64,000 nucleotides of DNA from Microbacterium sp. LWH13-1.2 (GCF_038397735.1 NZ_CP151635.1:620001-684000), one strand, 5' to 3'. Positions 25,849 through 35,321 are shown, counted from the first letter of the stretch. The notes: generated from the letters alone by a model not told the origin. Numbers and translations are program-made.

Positions 25849-27247
25849 ACACCCTCCCGAAAGCGCGAAGCGGGTGCTCGATGAGCTCCGTCACTCGGCG
25901 GAGAAAGCTCGCCGCGTAGCCGCCGTCGCACACCCGGTGGTCGAACACGAGCGACAGCTGCACGATGCGGCGCGCGACGACCTGTCCGTCGAGCACCCAG
26001 GGACGCTCGATGATGCGTCCGATTCCGAGGATCGCCACGTCGGGGTGGTTGATGATCGCCGCGGAGCCGTCGACGCCGAGCCCGCCGTAGTTGTTCAGAG
26101 TGAACGTCGATCCGCGCAGGCGGTCGGCGGGTATGGACCCGGATCGGGCCCTCGTCGACAGCTCGCGCAGGGCGGTGTCGAGCTGCTCGATGCTGAGTTC
26201 GTGTGCTCGTGGGATGACCGGCACCATCAGGCCGCGTGCGGTGTCGGTCGCCACGCCCATGTTCACGCCGTCGAAGGAGATGAGCTCGGAGGCATCGTCG
26301 CTCAGACGGGACGCCAGCACCGGGTGATCCTCGAGAGCGAGCAGCACGAAGCGCGCGAGGAGCGCGGTGACGGAAGGCGCCTTGCCGCCCTCGGGAGCCA
26401 TCTGCGAGCGCAGGTTCCACAGCTCGGTCGCGTCGACATCGACCCAGACGGTCGCTTCGGGGATCTCGGAGCGGCTGCGGGCGAGCTTCGTGCTGACGGC
26501 CTTGCGCAGCGGAGACAGGCGCTCGCGCGAGGCGACGGACAGACCGTCGAGGACGTCGCGATCGGCGCTCGCGTCTGTGCCTCTGCCTGCGCCCGCACCG
26601 GCGCCGCGATGCTGGGCGGCGACGCCGTCGACCGCGACGTCGACCGCCGCGGCGAGGACGTCGGCGCGAGTCACCGCACCGTCGTGTCCTGTCGGGGCGA
26701 TCGTGTGCACGTCGAGACCGAGGTCGCGTGCCAGACGCCGCACGAGGGGTGAGCGGACAGCCACGGGGCGTCGTACCGACGCATCCGATTCGGGTGCGAT
26801 CGGTGCCGGTCCGATCGCCGCGGGCGGTGCTGATGGGGAGTCGACCTGCGCGCCGGCACGGGGCCTCCTCCTGCCGGATGGTGCCCGCTCGGACGTGCCG
26901 TAGCCGATCAGCACGTTGCCGGATCCCGCACGCTCCTCCTCGCGGTAGGCGTCGCGCTCGACGGACTCGGGGGCAACAGGACCCGAACCTGCGCGTTCGC
27001 CATCGTCCACTTCGAGCACCGGGGATCCGACGTCGATGGTCTCGCCCGGCTCTCCGTGCAAGGCGGTGACGACTCCCGCGAACGGCGAGGGCAGCTCGAC
27101 GATGCTCTTCGCGGTCTCGACCTCGGCGATCGCCTGATCCGTGACGATGGTGTCGCCGACCGCGACGAGCCACTGCACGAGGCCCGCTTCGGTCAGCCCT
27201 TCACCGAGGTCCGGCAGACGGAAGACCCGGGTGGTCAGGGCGGTCAT
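25847..27247 (-). CDS. bkdC: E2 dihydrolipoyl acyltransferase of branched-chain 2-oxoacid dehydrogenase
   Basis: E2 transfers the acyl group from E1 to CoA. The 466 aa contain one lipoyl domain (1-80, lipoyl-Lys47 in EVETAKSIVELP), a long Ala/Arg/Glu linker, a peripheral-subunit-binding segment (about 160-205, SPLVRRLARDLGLDV), a second flexible linker with AGAGAGRG, and the catalytic domain (235-466) ending with FDHRVCDGG (His437, Asp441). The ATG overlaps the bkdB stop as ATGA. No E3 dihydrolipoamide dehydrogenase gene is adjacent, so E3 must be shared. Confidence 0.92.
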   Translation of the reverse strand: MTALTTRVFRLPDLGEGLTEAGLVQWLVAVGDTIVTDQAIAEVETAKSIVELPSPFAGVVTALHGEPGETIDVGSPVLEVDDGERAGSGPVAPESVERDAYREEERAGSGNVLIGYGTSERAPSGRRRPRAGAQVDSPSAPPAAIGPAPIAPESDASVRRPVAVRSPLVRRLARDLGLDVHTIAPTGHDGAVTRADVLAAAVDVAVDGVAAQHRGAGAGAGRGTDASADRDVLDGLSVASRERLSPLRKAVSTKLARSRSEIPEATVWVDVDATELWNLRSQMAPEGGKAPSVTALLARFVLLALEDHPVLASRLSDDASELISFDGVNMGVATDTARGLMVPVIPRAHELSIEQLDTALRELSTRARSGSIPADRLRGSTFTLNNYGGLGVDGSAAIINHPDVAILGIGRIIERPWVLDGQVVARRIVQLSLVFDHRVCDGGYAASFLRRVTELIEHPLRAFGRV

Positions 27248-28287
27248 GACTCGTCCTCTCCGCACTCGTCTTCCCAGTGCAGCGAGTCGATCGCGTCGAG
27301 GACGCGGTCGACATCCGGCAGATACCAGTGCTCGAGCTTCGGTGGTGCGAAGGGGGTGTCGAAGCCGGTCACGCAGCGAACGGGCGCCTCTAGGTATTCG
27401 AAGCAGCGCTCGAAGACCCTCGCCTGGATCTCCGATGCCACGCTGGCGTAGCCGGGCGCCTCGGCGATGACGACGGCGCGACCGGTCGCGCGCACGGCGG
27501 CCGTGACGGTGTCATCGTCGAAGGGCGACAGCGATCGGATGTCGACGACCTGCACACTGCGGCCCTCGGATGCGGCGACTTCGGCCGCCTCCAGAGCGAG
27601 CGGCACGGACGCGCCGTAGGCGAGGAGCGTGATATCGGTACCCTCGCGAGCGATGCGGGCGGTGCCGATCTCGGCCGTGACGGAGGTGTCCACCTCGCCC
27701 TTGGCCCAGTAGAGCTTCTTCGGCTCGAGGAAGATCACCGGATCCGGCGAGGCGATGGCTGCTCGCAGCATCGAATACGCGTCCTGCGGCGTCGACGGGC
27801 TGAGGACCGTGAGTCCCGGCGTGTGCGCGTAGTAGGCCTCGGACGAGTCGCAGTGATGCTCGACCCCGCCGATGCCGCCGCCGAACGGGATGCGGATCAC
27901 GAGCGGCATCCGCACGCCCCCGCGAGTGCGGTTGCCGAGCTTCGCCACATGGCTGACGATCTGTTCGAACGCCGGCAGGGCGAACGCGTCGAACTGCAGC
28001 TCGACGACGGGGCGCATGCCGTTCATGGCCATGCCGACCGCGGTGCCGACGATGCCGGACTCGGCCAGCGGGGTGTCGAAGCAGCGCTCCTCGCCGAACC
28101 GTGCGGTGAGCCCGTCGGTGATGCGAAAGACTCCGCCCAGGGCTCCGACGTCCTCACCGAAGACCACGACCTCGGGGTCGGCCTGGATGGCGTCTGCGAG
28201 GGCGAGGTTCAACGCAGCGGCCATACTCATGGTCGACACTGTCGCTGAGCGCTCGTCGATGCGGATGTCGTCGTGTGCGATGGTCAT
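27244..28287 (-). CDS. bkdB: E1 beta subunit of branched-chain 2-oxoacid dehydrogenase
   Basis: With E1 alpha it forms the thiamine-diphosphate decarboxylase. It has 347 aa and is a transketolase pyrimidine-binding domain protein: VVVFGEDVGALGGVF, DTPLAESGIVGTAVGMA, GGGIGGVEHHCDSSEAYYAHTPGL (the HH region typical of branched-chain E1 beta), and the C-terminal VVIAEAP domain. ATGA overlaps join it to bkdA upstream and bkdC downstream. Confidence 0.94.
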   Translation of the reverse strand: MTIAHDDIRIDERSATVSTMSMAAALNLALADAIQADPEVVVFGEDVGALGGVFRITDGLTARFGEERCFDTPLAESGIVGTAVGMAMNGMRPVVELQFDAFALPAFEQIVSHVAKLGNRTRGGVRMPLVIRIPFGGGIGGVEHHCDSSEAYYAHTPGLTVLSPSTPQDAYSMLRAAIASPDPVIFLEPKKLYWAKGEVDTSVTAEIGTARIAREGTDITLLAYGASVPLALEAAEVAASEGRSVQVVDIRSLSPFDDDTVTAAVRATGRAVVIAEAPGYASVASEIQARVFERCFEYLEAPVRCVTGFDTPFAPPKLEHWYLPDVDRVLDAIDSLHWEDECGEDES

Positions 28288-29411
28288 CGGGCACCTCCGG
28301 GGGTCGCCTGAGCGGTCGATCCGGCCTCCGCGGCACGGGTCCGTTCGATCTCGCCTCGAAGCATCTGCCACTGCTCCTCGAGCTGCGGGGAGCGCGTCTC
28401 GGTCACGAAACGGAACAGATCTTCGGGGTCGATGTCGGAGTCCGTGTTGAGCGCCTCTCGCATCGCTGCCGCGATGTCCTCGGCCCCGGCCGCATACTCG
28501 GCCTCGAGCTCGGACGTGAGCGCGCCGGTATCGGTCAGGTGCGCTCGGAGACGGGTCAGCGGGTCTCGGGCGACCCATGCCTGCACCTCGGCGCGCTCGC
28601 GGTAGCGGGTGTCGTCGTCGGCGTTCGTGTGCGCCTGCATCCGATAGGTGTGCGCCTCGACCAGAGTGGGGCCGCCCTCGGAGCGCGCACGGTCGACGGC
28701 CTCGCCGAGCACAGCCAGTACCGCGGCGACGTCATTGCCGTCGACGCGCCGACCGGGCATTCCGTAGCCGATCGCCTTATGCGCGAGAGAGGGTGCCGCG
28801 GTCTGTCGACTGAGGGGAACGGAGATCGCGAACTCGTTGTTCTGCACGAAGAAGACGACAGGCACGTGGAAGACCGCGGCGAAGTTCATGGCCTCGTGGA
28901 AGTCGCCCTCGCTGGTCGCGCCGTCTCCGCACAGAGCGATGACGACGATGTGCTCCCCTCGCTGTTTCGCGGCGTACGCGAAACCCACGGCGTGCAGCAG
29001 CTGCGTGGCCAGGGGAGTGGCCTGCGGAGCGACGTGGTGGGCGCGCACGTCGTAGCCCGAATGCCAGTCGCCCTTCAGCAGCACCATCGCCTCGGCAGGC
29101 GCCACGCCTCGCGCGATCACGGCCACAGAGTCGCGGTAGGTCGGGAAGAGCCAGTCGTCGGCGGTCATGGCGAGTGCGGCACCGATCTGGCAGGCCTCCT
29201 GGCCGTGCGATGACGGGTAGACGGCGAGGCGTCCCTGACGCACGAGGGCACTGGCCTGGTCGTTGATGCGGCGTCCTTCGACGAGGCCGCGATACGCGGC
29301 CAGCAACATGTCGGTGCCGGGCATCGCGTAGTGCCCGTCGACGACGATCGCACCGTCGGCATCGACCAGCTGCACCGCCGCGTCGCGCGGAAGCAGATCT
29401 GCGTGTTCCAT
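28284..29411 (-). CDS. bkdA: E1 alpha subunit of branched-chain 2-oxoacid dehydrogenase
   Basis: This 375-aa subunit binds thiamine diphosphate through GDGATSEGDFHEAMNF followed by QNNEFAISVP, the classic GDG to NN motif. The phosphorylation-loop-like segment YRMQAHTNADD is present, with Ser replaced by Thr as is common in bacteria. It decarboxylates the 2-oxo acids of Val, Leu and Ile; related complexes also accept phenylpyruvate weakly. ATG follows AAGGAGG at 9 bases. It is the first gene of bkdABC and is divergent from an Lrp-family regulator. Confidence 0.94.
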   Translation of the reverse strand: MEHADLLPRDAAVQLVDADGAIVVDGHYAMPGTDMLLAAYRGLVEGRRINDQASALVRQGRLAVYPSSHGQEACQIGAALAMTADDWLFPTYRDSVAVIARGVAPAEAMVLLKGDWHSGYDVRAHHVAPQATPLATQLLHAVGFAYAAKQRGEHIVVIALCGDGATSEGDFHEAMNFAAVFHVPVVFFVQNNEFAISVPLSRQTAAPSLAHKAIGYGMPGRRVDGNDVAAVLAVLGEAVDRARSEGGPTLVEAHTYRMQAHTNADDDTRYRERAEVQAWVARDPLTRLRAHLTDTGALTSELEAEYAAGAEDIAAAMREALNTDSDIDPEDLFRFVTETRSPQLEEQWQMLRGEIERTRAAEAGSTAQATPGGAR

Positions 29412-29562
29412 CCGTTCGCCCTCCTTGCCGAACCTGATGTGGACAGCTTGCCCCGCACGCGACAATCATCCAAGAGCATTCAGTGGATCATGGACGAATG
29501 CGCGATCCCTGCCGTCACCTGTGCCAAAATGTCAGAATTCCGTGACCGGACGAAGGGGTGCC

Positions 29563-30000
29563 ATGATCACGCTGGACGAGACCGATGACGCGATCCTCGC
29601 CGAGCTGAGACGGGACGCCCGAGCCTCGATGACGGCGATAGCCGAGACGGTGCACATCTCGCGGGCAGGAGCCCACGCGCGCATCAAGCGACTCACCGAA
29701 GCGGGCATCATCACCGGCTACTCGGTGCGCACAGACCCGGTGCTGCTCGGCCACCACGCGAGCGCGTACGTCACGCTGGCGATCGAGCAGGCCACCTGGC
29801 AGGACGTCAGCGCGCGACTGCGAGCGATCCCCGAGATCGAGCACATGGCGCTCGTCGGCGGTGACTTCGATGTGATCCTGCTCGTGCGGGCGAGTGATGC
29901 CCGGGATCTCCGGCGCATCGTCCTCGAGGACATCCAGGCGATCCCCTCGATCCGCTCGACACGGACGACGTTGATCTTCGAGGACTTCACCCTGATCTGA
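29563..30000 (+). CDS. Lrp/AsnC-family regulator
   Basis: The product has 145 aa with an N-terminal winged helix (DDAILAELRRDARASMTAIAETVHISRAGAHARIKRL) and a C-terminal RAM ligand domain (ALVGGDFDVILLVRA). It is divergent from bkdABC and so is the likely BkdR-type regulator responding to branched-chain amino or keto acids. ATG is preceded by AAGGGG. The gap to bkdA (29412-29562) is relatively AT-rich and has a weak inverted repeat, ATCCA-N11-TGGAT (29468-29488), that could be part of the operator. Confidence 0.9.
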   Translation: MITLDETDDAILAELRRDARASMTAIAETVHISRAGAHARIKRLTEAGIITGYSVRTDPVLLGHHASAYVTLAIEQATWQDVSARLRAIPEIEHMALVGGDFDVILLVRASDARDLRRIVLEDIQAIPSIRSTRTTLIFEDFTLI

Positions 30001-30133
30001 GCGCCTGCGGGAGCATCCTTTCGCACTCGGACATCTGCGGCGCACTCCTCGACAAGTGCGGTGCTGCGACCCATTCGAGAATGAGACGAGCGCGCCGGAT
30101 CCTTGGCACGCATCCGCTCGAAGGAGAGTTCCG

Positions 30134-31588
30134 ATGTCCGAATCCGCCGCATCCGCAGCCGCCGCGCTGCTCGACCGCATCCAGGCTCCGGAGGGTGGTG
30201 GTCGAGAGATCCCGGATGCCGCGACGCGTGACGTCATCGGTCGCGCACCCGTGCACTCGGTGAGCGATCTGGATGACGCGATCGCGCGCGCGAAGCTCGC
30301 CCAACCCTCCTGGGAGGCGCTCGGTCACGAGAAGCGCAGCGCCCTGCTCGTCGCCGCGGCTGACGCGATCGACGCCAACGCGGAGAGCCTCGCATACCTG
30401 CTCTCGCGTGAGCAGGGCAAGCCGCTGAACGGCCCCAACGCGCGCTTCGAGCTGGGCGCCTGCTCGGCCTGGCTGCGCACGAATGCGGCGACCGTGCTCG
30501 ACCCGCAGGTGGTGGTCGACGACGAGACGCTGCACGCCGAGCTCGTCTACAAGGCGGCGGGCGTCGTCGGGGCGATCGGCCCGTGGAACTGGCCGCTGAT
30601 GATCACGATCTGGCAGATCGGCCCGTCGCTGCGCATGGGCAACACCGTGGTCGCGAAGCCGAGCGAGTACACGCCGCTCAGCGTGCTCGCGCTGCTGGCG
30701 GTGATGAACGACGTGCTCCCGGCGGACGTTCTCATCGGTGTATCCGGCGACCGCGAGGTGGGTGCGCGTCTGGCATCTCACCCCGACATCGACAAGATCA
30801 TGTTCACCGGGTCGACCGCCACCGGGCGTCGGATCATCGAGAGCTCGGCCGGCAACCTCGCCAGACTGACTCTCGAGCTCGGCGGCAACGACGCCGGGAT
30901 CGTGCTCCCGGGCACCGACGTGGCAGCCATCGCCGAGGATCTCTTCTGGGGCGCCTTCATCAACACCGGTCAGACGTGTGCGGCGCTGAAGCGCCTCTAC
31001 GTGCACGACTCGGTCTACGACGAGGTCGTGGACGCGCTCGCCGGGATCGCGGCATCCGTACCGATCGGCAACGGGCTCGACGAGAACAACGTGCTCGGAC
31101 CGCTGCAGAACCGGGCGCAGTTCGACATCGTCTCCCGCCTCGTCGAAGAGGCGAAGAGCCGCGGTGCTCGCGTCGCGACCGGCGGCGAAGCGGCTCCCGA
31201 ACTCGGCGAGCTGTTCTATCGCCCGACGATCATCGCCGACATCGACAACGACGCAGCCCTCGTGCAGGAGGAGCAGTTCGGCCCCGCACTGCCGGTGATC
31301 CGCTACACCGACGTCGACGAGGCTTTCGAGCTCGCCAACGCGGTCGAGGTCGGTCTCGGCGCCTCGGTGTGGTCGAGCGATCCGGATGCCGCGCGCGAGG
31401 CGGCGACCCGCATGGAGTCGGGGACCGTGTGGATCAACTCCCATGGCGGCCTGCACCCGATGGTGCCCTTCGGCGGGGTGAAGAGCTCGGGCTACGGCCT
31501 GGAGTTCGGAGTCGAGGGACTCAAGTCCGTCGCGGTGTCGCAGGTCGTGTCGGGCCCCGGACGAAAGGCTCCGGTGCTCGAGGGGTGA
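30134..31588 (+). CDS. NAD(P)-dependent aldehyde dehydrogenase (paralogue)
   Basis: This 484-aa enzyme is very similar to the one at 7480-8889, sharing for example LLSREQGKPLNGPNARFE and GRRI-flanked FTGSTATG unchanged. Catalytic Cys282 is in GQTCAALKR and the Glu base is in ELGGND. ATG follows AAGGAG. It stands alone behind the lrp gene and is closed by a strong terminator. Branched-chain or aromatic aldehydes are plausible substrates from context, but nothing in the sequence fixes this. Confidence 0.9.
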   Translation: MSESAASAAAALLDRIQAPEGGGREIPDAATRDVIGRAPVHSVSDLDDAIARAKLAQPSWEALGHEKRSALLVAAADAIDANAESLAYLLSREQGKPLNGPNARFELGACSAWLRTNAATVLDPQVVVDDETLHAELVYKAAGVVGAIGPWNWPLMITIWQIGPSLRMGNTVVAKPSEYTPLSVLALLAVMNDVLPADVLIGVSGDREVGARLASHPDIDKIMFTGSTATGRRIIESSAGNLARLTLELGGNDAGIVLPGTDVAAIAEDLFWGAFINTGQTCAALKRLYVHDSVYDEVVDALAGIAASVPIGNGLDENNVLGPLQNRAQFDIVSRLVEEAKSRGARVATGGEAAPELGELFYRPTIIADIDNDAALVQEEQFGPALPVIRYTDVDEAFELANAVEVGLGASVWSSDPDAAREAATRMESGTVWINSHGGLHPMVPFGGVKSSGYGLEFGVEGLKSVAVSQVVSGPGRKAPVLEG

Positions 31589-31611
31589 CCCCGGCGCCCG
31601 ACACTCGAAGA

Positions 31612-31639
31612 AGCCCCCTCCCGATCGTGGGAGGGGGCT
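31612..31639. terminator. Strong bidirectional terminator
   Basis: A perfect 11-bp stem, AGCCCCCTCCC with GGGAGGGGGCT, and a 6-base loop lie between convergent ALDH and moaF-like genes. Confidence 0.88.
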
Positions 31640-31662
31640 CCTTCATGTCGGGAGGATCCAGA

Positions 31663-32502
31663 TCAGAGCGCTCCGAACAGCGCGGGCTCGAGTCCCGCCG
31701 CGTGGTGGGTGGTGGAGAGCAGACGGCCGTGGGCGCCGAAGGTGAAGTGCGTCGGCACCTCACCCGACTCGTCGAGGCCGAAGAGCACCCCGTGCGAGCG
31801 GATCGCGTTCGCGTCACGGTGATCGGCGATCGTCACGGACGCGCACGGGATGACCTTCTCGCGCCACGCGAAGATGTAGATGCCGGGGCGCACCTCCCAC
31901 ACACTGTTCTCGTCGGTGTCTGCGAGGCCGCGCTCGGGGCCGGCGAGGCACTGCCACGAGTACCAGCGCTCCGAGAGATAGACGTGCTCGTATGCGTGCT
32001 CCTCGCTGTACACCCACTCGACCCGGCGACCGATGAGGGTCGTGGTGGGTGCCGGCTCGGCTCCTGTCACCGCAGCGCCCTCGATCACCGACGGGGCGAA
32101 GACGTGCTGCACGCGGGTGCGGCCCTGCTCGGGTGCAGGCAGGATAACCGAGATGATCGCGAGCGCCCGACCGTGACGCAGATCGACGACCAGCGACACA
32201 GCCTCATTCGGCAGATAGTCGTGATGGAACTGCACGAAGTACAGGTCGTCGTCGACTTCGAAAGCCTCGTAGTCGTCGGTGTCGGAGGCGGCTTCCGTGG
32301 CGTCCTCCGCGCCCGGGTGGTAGTCCCAGGTCACCGTAGTGTCGGCGAACCGGTGCGAGATGCGGGTTCCTCGTGCGTCGACGACGGTGATCGTCTGACC
32401 GCTGAGGGCCGTGGAGTGCGGTGCCTTGTTCGCGTCGAAACCGGGCGCGAGGCCTTCGAGGGGCAGCCAGGTGGAGGTGTCTGCGGGGTTCAGAGTCGTC
32501 AT
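31663..32502 (-). CDS. MoaF-like protein
   Basis: The product has 279 aa and resembles MoaF of the enterobacterial monoamine regulon. The N-terminal half has a beta-rich calycin-like look (ITVVDARGTRISHRF, YFVQFHH) and the C-terminal half has EHVYLSERWYSWQCLAGPERGLADTD and WREKVIPCASV, which I recognise as MoaF_C-like. The biochemical role of MoaF is not established. It is 31 bases downstream of an APC permease, with AAGGAGAGAG before its ATG, so the two are one operon. Together with the amine oxidase at 42784 this hints at amine metabolism. Confidence 0.75.
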   Translation of the reverse strand: MTTLNPADTSTWLPLEGLAPGFDANKAPHSTALSGQTITVVDARGTRISHRFADTTVTWDYHPGAEDATEAASDTDDYEAFEVDDDLYFVQFHHDYLPNEAVSLVVDLRHGRALAIISVILPAPEQGRTRVQHVFAPSVIEGAAVTGAEPAPTTTLIGRRVEWVYSEEHAYEHVYLSERWYSWQCLAGPERGLADTDENSVWEVRPGIYIFAWREKVIPCASVTIADHRDANAIRSHGVLFGLDESGEVPTHFTFGAHGRLLSTTHHAAGLEPALFGAL

Positions 32503-32533
32503 CTCTCTCCTTGACGGTGGGGTCTGTGGGGCG

Positions 32534-33991
32534 TCAGCGGTCGCTGAAGCGCTCGAGGTCGGAGGCGAGTCCTTCGTAGACGGCCGGCTTTGATCGCTTC
32601 AGGTAGGCGCCGTAGACGATGCCGCCGATCAACGCGAGCACGAGCAGCAACGGCATGAGTCGGATCGCGAGCTCTTCGGAGCCGGCGACGATGTTGAAGT
32701 TCACGACGGCGAGCACCGAGATCGCGGCGATGCCGAGGAACCCGATCCCGGGAGCGATGAACGTGCTCCACCAGCGGGGGTCGCCCTTGCGCCGGAAGTA
32801 CACGACGATCGAGATCGCCGCGAGTCCCTGCAGGATCAGCACGCTCAGCGTTCCGAACCCCAGCATCGCGGGTACCAGGGTGAGGATCGGGTCGGCTCCG
32901 GCGATCGCGAAGATGATAGCGACGAGCGCGGCGAACGAGGCCTGCACGATGCCGGCGAGCTGCGGGGCGCCGTTGGCGCGAGTGCGGGCGAGGGCCTGAG
33001 GCAGGATGCGCGAGCGGCCGAGCGAGTAGAGGTAGCGCGTGGCGGAGTTGTGGAACGCGAGCATGGCCGCGAACAGGCTGACCAGCAGCAGAACCATCAT
33101 GACCGTCGTGAGCGGCCCGCCGAGGTACTGCTGGGACAGCATGAAGATCAGGTCTCCGGTGGGCAGGTGCTCGAGAGCTGTGGCCTGTGCCTGCGCGACG
33201 CCGGTCGCGCTGACGACGGCCCAGGTGGTGACGCCCAGGATCACACCGATCGCGATGATCGAGGTGTAGGTGGCGCGGGGGATGGTGCGCAGCGGTTGCT
33301 TCGCCTCTTCGCTGAACAGCGCGGTCGCCTCGAAGCCGAGGAACCCGGTGGCGGCGAGCAGCAGACCGATCGGCAAAGATCCCGAGAACACGGCCTCGGG
33401 GCTGAATGCGCCGAGGTCGTACCCGGTCTGCACGAGCACCGATACGTCGAAGACGACCAGCATCAGCACCTCGAGCACGAGGCAGACGCCGAGGATCTTC
33501 GACGAGAAGTCGACGCCGACCCTCGCGAGGAGGAAGCAGACGGCGATCGACGCCAGACCCCAGATCAACCAGTGGATGTCGAGACCGGTGAGGTCGCGGA
33601 TGATGTTCTGCATGAAGAAGCCGCTGGTGCCGATGGTGCCGACGACGAAGAAGTTGTAGCCGAGGGTCGCGATGAGCCCGGCGATCAGTCCGCCCGTGCG
33701 GCCGAGACCCTTCACGACGAAGGCGTAGAAGCCTCCTGCGTTGACGAGCTGCTTCGACATCTGCGCGTAGCCCACCGCGAACAGCAGCAGGATCACGGCC
33801 ACGAGGAAGAACGACATCGGTGTGCCGCCTCCGTTGCCGAGCGCGATCGCGAGGGAGGCGACCACCACGATGCCGGTCAGAGGCGCGACGGCCGCGAGGA
33901 CGAGGAAGACGATCCCGGCGACGCCCAGTGCGCCGGGTCGGAGAGAAGTGTGGTCCTGCTGCGTCGTGGACGCAGATGTCGGGTCTGCCAC
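32534..33991 (-). CDS. APC-family amino acid/amine permease
   Basis: This 485-aa secondary transporter has about 12 predicted helices, beginning at GIVFLVLAAVAPLTGIVVVASLAIA. The APC-type helix 1 break and the conserved GFEATALFSEEAKQPLRTIPRATY motif (helices 6-7) are visible. Substrate could be an amino acid or a primary amine; association with a MoaF-like gene favours amines as inference only. The GTG start has AGGAG six to seven bases upstream. It is the first gene of a two-gene operon. Confidence 0.9.
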   Translation of the reverse strand: MADPTSASTTQQDHTSLRPGALGVAGIVFLVLAAVAPLTGIVVVASLAIALGNGGGTPMSFFLVAVILLLFAVGYAQMSKQLVNAGGFYAFVVKGLGRTGGLIAGLIATLGYNFFVVGTIGTSGFFMQNIIRDLTGLDIHWLIWGLASIAVCFLLARVGVDFSSKILGVCLVLEVLMLVVFDVSVLVQTGYDLGAFSPEAVFSGSLPIGLLLAATGFLGFEATALFSEEAKQPLRTIPRATYTSIIAIGVILGVTTWAVVSATGVAQAQATALEHLPTGDLIFMLSQQYLGGPLTTVMMVLLLVSLFAAMLAFHNSATRYLYSLGRSRILPQALARTRANGAPQLAGIVQASFAALVAIIFAIAGADPILTLVPAMLGFGTLSVLILQGLAAISIVVYFRRKGDPRWWSTFIAPGIGFLGIAAISVLAVVNFNIVAGSEELAIRLMPLLLVLALIGGIVYGAYLKRSKPAVYEGLASDLERFSDR

Positions 33992-34376
33992 GTCGGCTCC
34001 TTTGCTCGGTGACGGCCGTGGGTGACGGCCTCGACGACGAGAGACGTCGTCGATAGAGCGATTCTGCTCGGGTGGTGCCCGTGGCGGTTGACGCTGAGCG
34101 AAGGACGATGGTTCCAGCGCGCACAGCACCCTTCGTCGCATTCACGGAGCGGAGGAGCCGGAGCAGGATGACGGTGAAGACACCGCCGTCCTCGCCGCGT
34201 GATCTGGCAGGCGACGGCATCCGAGTGTCGCCGAGCAGCCGCGCGATCAACGGCTCGATCTTCGTCAGTGACTTCGGATTCTCAGCCCGGTCAGGCCCCC
34301 CGCCTGATCCCCATCGACCGGATTATCGCGACCAGCGCGGAGCACCGCGCGGGAGCGCAGAAGAACAGGAGCAGAC
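33992..34376. other. Intergenic region between permease and SDR genes
   Basis: This 385-bp gap holds no convincing gene. It contains an inverted repeat TCGACGAC-N7-GTCGTCGA (34031-34053), 40-60 bases upstream of the permease start, that could be an operator. The rest shows only weak promoter-like text. Confidence 0.6.
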
Positions 34377-35192
34377 ATGGGACTTGCAGTCGGATCCACC
34401 GTCTCCGGACGGGTCGTCGTCATCACCGGAGGAGGCACAGGCATCGGTGCGGCGATCGCCGAGCGGTACGCCGCCGAGGGTGCGCACGTCGTCGTCGTCG
34501 GGCGCCGCGCCGAACCCCTGCGCGCGGTGGAAGCCGCGGCGGGGGCGCTCCCGATCGTGGCGGATGCCGCCGACACGATGTCTGCTCGCGCCGCCGTCGC
34601 CGAGGTGCTCGCCACGTTCGGACGCCTCGACGTGCTCGTCGCCAACGCTGGAGGACACGGGTTCTCGCCCGTCGCCGACACCGATGACGACAGCTGGGAT
34701 GCTGCCATCCGCGCCAACCTCACGACGGCGTTCATCATGGCCAGGGAGGCGCTCCCCGCGTTGATCGAGGCGAAGGGGCAGATCGTGATCGTCTCGTCGT
34801 TGGCGGGGCTGTTCGCGGGGCCATCTGTGGCCGGCTACACCGTGGGGAAGCATGCGCTCATCGGACTCACGCGAACCCTTGCTCGTGATTACGGACGCCA
34901 GGGTGTGCGGGTCAACGCGATCTGCCCCGGGTGGGTGCAGACGCCGATGGCCGACGACGAGATGGACGAGTTCGCCACCCACGCCGGGCTGGGATCTCGC
35001 GAGGAGGCATACGCCACGGTGACGGCAGACGTGCCGCTGCGTCGACCGGCGCGTCCCGCCGAGATCGCGTCGGTGGTGCGGTTCCTCGGATCGGGGGAGT
35101 CGTCCTACGTCACCGGGGCGGTGATTGTGGCTGATGGCGGATCGCATGTCGTGGATGTGCCGACCATCGCCTTCGACCACGCGGGTATGTAG
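34377..35192 (+). CDS. Short-chain dehydrogenase/reductase
   Basis: This 271-aa classical SDR has the NAD(P) loop TGGGTGIG, the NAGG motif, a Ser in VIVSSLAG, the catalytic YTVGK (Tyr-x3-Lys), and a C-terminal GAVIVADGGSHV. The basic-residue pattern after the second strand (VGRRAEPL) is compatible with NADP. Substrate unknown. ATG follows AGGAG. It is divergent from the permease-moaF pair across 385 bp, and so could act on the same compounds, but this is only suggestive. Confidence 0.88.
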   Translation: MGLAVGSTVSGRVVVITGGGTGIGAAIAERYAAEGAHVVVVGRRAEPLRAVEAAAGALPIVADAADTMSARAAVAEVLATFGRLDVLVANAGGHGFSPVADTDDDSWDAAIRANLTTAFIMAREALPALIEAKGQIVIVSSLAGLFAGPSVAGYTVGKHALIGLTRTLARDYGRQGVRVNAICPGWVQTPMADDEMDEFATHAGLGSREEAYATVTADVPLRRPARPAEIASVVRFLGSGESSYVTGAVIVADGGSHVVDVPTIAFDHAGM

Positions 35193-35282
35193 AGGCGTTC
35201 TGTCGTTGTCGGCTCTTGATCGTGGTGAGCCCGATCGATCGCTCTTGTCTGGTGATCGTTGTCGACCCTCCCGCGGCCTCTG

Positions 35283-35321
35283 CCGCGGTTCCTCTCGCTT
35301 TCCCTCCGCGGTTCCTCTCGC
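35283..35321. repeat. Direct repeat of CCGCGGTTCCTCTCGC
   Basis: Two identical 16-base copies (35283-35298 and 35306-35321) lie in the gap between the SDR and HNH genes. Further downstream CCCGT-N8-ACGGG (35408-35425) forms an inverted repeat ending two bases before the HNH ATG. Confidence 0.7.

Noticed and set aside
34072..34376. Possible gene upstream of the SDR gene
   Set aside because: The open frame runs into the SDR gene in the wrong frame and is rich in Arg, Ser and Pro with no recognisable motif.
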